Part shown: in pieces, positions 62,372 through 64,000 of the stretch
Layout of the letters: the number at the start of each line of letters is the position of its first letter
How positions within the stretch are numbered: position 1 is the first letter of the stretch
Position numbers and translations under genes: made by a program
Notes under the pieces: model-generated
Told to the model about the DNA's origin: nothing
Databases searched by the model: none
The model's input: only the letters and a program-made list of their open reading frames with translations
NCBI GenBank assembly: GCA_013396995.1
Contig: VWZP01002584.1
Span: forward strand, 1,186,990 to 1,250,989
Reading direction: 5' to 3'
DNA length: 64,000 nt
DNA from: Dicaeum eximium
Lineage: Eukaryota > Chordata > Aves > Passeriformes > Dicaeidae

Positions 62372-64000
62372 AAAATGTGGTTCTTTCTCTGAACTTGGCA
62401 ATTATATCTTAAGAATGTGCTGTGTGAGGGTGCAGGGATAATTTGACTGCACAAGTGAACTGTAAATATTGGGTATTTTCATTTTTCTGAATGGGTAAAA
62501 ACACTTGAATTACCATAGGCTTCTTTTGGATGCTGGAGCACAAGGTAAGAAAGGATTGATGAAGTGCAAAAAGTTGGGAAAAGCTTTTAAAAAGCACAGG
62601 AATAATATAGGATGAGCCACAGAAATTTTTTCAGGCATTGGCTCTGACAAAAGGGATTGAGAAAAAGAGTGTATTTTAAAAGAAATCTAATTAAAACTTA
62701 TTTTATGAACACTCCCCCTCTTCAGGACTGCAGCCTGAGTCTGTAACTGCTGTGCTGAAGTATGGTAGTAATGCACAGTGGCAAGCAAAGAGCTTGAACA
62801 TGTCCTTATGAATATTCACAGAGCAGAAAAGGAGTTGTATAAATGTGAAATCACATTCAATGTACTTGGCAGCTTTGGTGTGTTCTTTAGTAATTTATAG
62901 TTTTTCTCCAAATGCTAACCTTCTGAAATAGGTGTAACTCAGCTGCAAGGCACTGACATTTGGATTTAAAATGCCATACCTGTAAGAACACAACACGATT
63001 TCCAAGAGCTGTACAAATAATCAGGAGCACACTGCCAGGCTGGAACTGTGTGTATTCATATAAGAGATTTGGGCTTTTGGGCTCTACTTGTCTTCAAGAT
63101 CAAAACTCTCAAGTGACTACCTATAACATTTCACTCGAAATTAAGGGTCACATGAGGCAAAGCTGGGCTCAGACTGGCTAAACTGGAGAGTTTAAGCAGG
63201 TGTTTTTTGCTAAATAGAACCAAAGGTGTTTTAACAAGCTATTGCTTAAAGCAGCTCTAACACTTCTCTGCTGCATCTCAGTTGAAAACAATAAAAATAA
63301 AATCAAGCTGCTATGAAAGCTGCTGAGAAAAACAGATGCACATATCACATCTGATATCACATCTCAAAATTTCATGCAGATGTATTTTTGCTTTATTGAT
63401 ATTTATCTAGCTCTTGCTAAAATGGAAATGTTTAATCCTAACTGTTACCATAGCATGTTTGGAAACATACATGTTCAGATCTTCTCTAACCAACTAATGA
63501 GAAACTGCTTTCTGCTGCTTTTTATTTCAGAGCCTCATTTTGTCAAACTGAGTTTGTAGCTTACACTTTTTCTCTGGAGAAAGTAACAATTATCCAAATA
63601 CTGAGTAAATGCTTCTGGTATATGTGAGAGACATATATGCTGCTGTGCATGCTTTACAAGGACTATAAATTTGTTTTCCAGCTCTGTCACAAAAGAATCC
63701 ATTCCTGTTGGTAATTAATTACTCAGCCATTGAGAAGGTTCTACTTGGCAGACTACTTACCATCAGAATCTACTTTTTAAAATATTTAGTTCTCTACATA
63801 AGTGATGGAAACTGCTGTGTGTACTCTTAAATCTGATTTATTGTTCGGTAATACCTTATTCTTGCTTAGTGAATAATATCACTTAAATGCAAACCAGGAC
63901 TTTTTATAAGAGCACACAGCCTGATTTTCTAAGGTGGTTTCAGTACACTATTGTGTAAGTGCATTCTTCAAGGTCACACACCTATGAGATTGATCTGACT
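62372..64000. other. AT-rich non-coding DNA, no gene seen
   Basis: Frames are at most 73 codons. A 12-bp near-exact tandem repeat (ATATCACATCT plus one base) lies at 63342-63364. A pyrimidine-rich run ending TTTCAG at about 63520-63530 resembles a splice acceptor, but the frame after it stops within a few codons. Nothing else was recognised. Confidence 0.7.

Noticed and set aside
1..64000. tRNA, rRNA, snRNA, CRISPR array or bacterial operon
   Set aside because: I looked for T-loop GTTCRA-type motifs, spaced repeats and dense long frames and found none. The sequence is eukaryotic in character.

Overview
This window looks like non-coding nuclear DNA from a vertebrate, most probably a bird. The main evidence is a 5'-truncated CR1 (chicken repeat 1) LINE on the minus strand at about 34138-35060, with shorter remnants of CR1 3' ends at about 4212-4272 and 62316-62371 and two weaker candidates near 48020 and 60206. 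I recognised no Alu, L1, ERV or DNA-transposon copy. The sequence is AT-rich, repeat-poor and full of A or T homopolymers, which fits an avian gene desert or a very long intron. A songbird is possible but not shown; turtles and crocodilians also carry CR1.

I found no protein-coding gene, tRNA, rRNA, snRNA, CRISPR array or bacterial-type operon. The open reading frames are short, mostly lack a convincing start, often overlap on both strands, and encode low-complexity or unrecognisable peptides. The longest are 193 codons (minus, 45373-45954) and 186 codons (plus, 41494-42054); both lie in locally GC-richer DNA, and neither resembles a family I know. No splice-bounded exon could be supported by eye, so the window cannot be assigned to a named locus.

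Layout: 1-9.6 kb is AT-rich, with a CR1 tail at 4.2 kb, a purine-rich strand at 5.4-6.0 kb and a 23-T run at 7.1 kb. A small GC-richer patch sits at 9.65-9.81 kb. From 9.8 to 28.6 kb is AT-rich DNA with three long A runs, a 22-nt palindrome at 18.65 kb and a pair of matching hairpins at 24.77 kb. From 28.6 to 30.1 kb is the most GC-rich part, with a CpG cluster at 28.70-28.93 kb. From 30.1 to 34.1 kb is AT-rich with a possible conserved element at 31.2-31.47 kb. The CR1 copy follows, then AT-rich DNA to 40.06 kb. At 40.06-40.72 kb a 28-bp perfect direct repeat brackets a 606-bp, GC-richer block, the most unusual structure I found. The remaining 23 kb is AT-rich with scattered homopolymers, short inverted repeats, one ambiguous base (50261) and the last CR1 fragments.

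No set of genes works together here. Functional content, if any, is likely to be regulatory, and stretches proposed as possible conserved elements are guesses from base composition and homeobox/POU-like motifs, not from any alignment.
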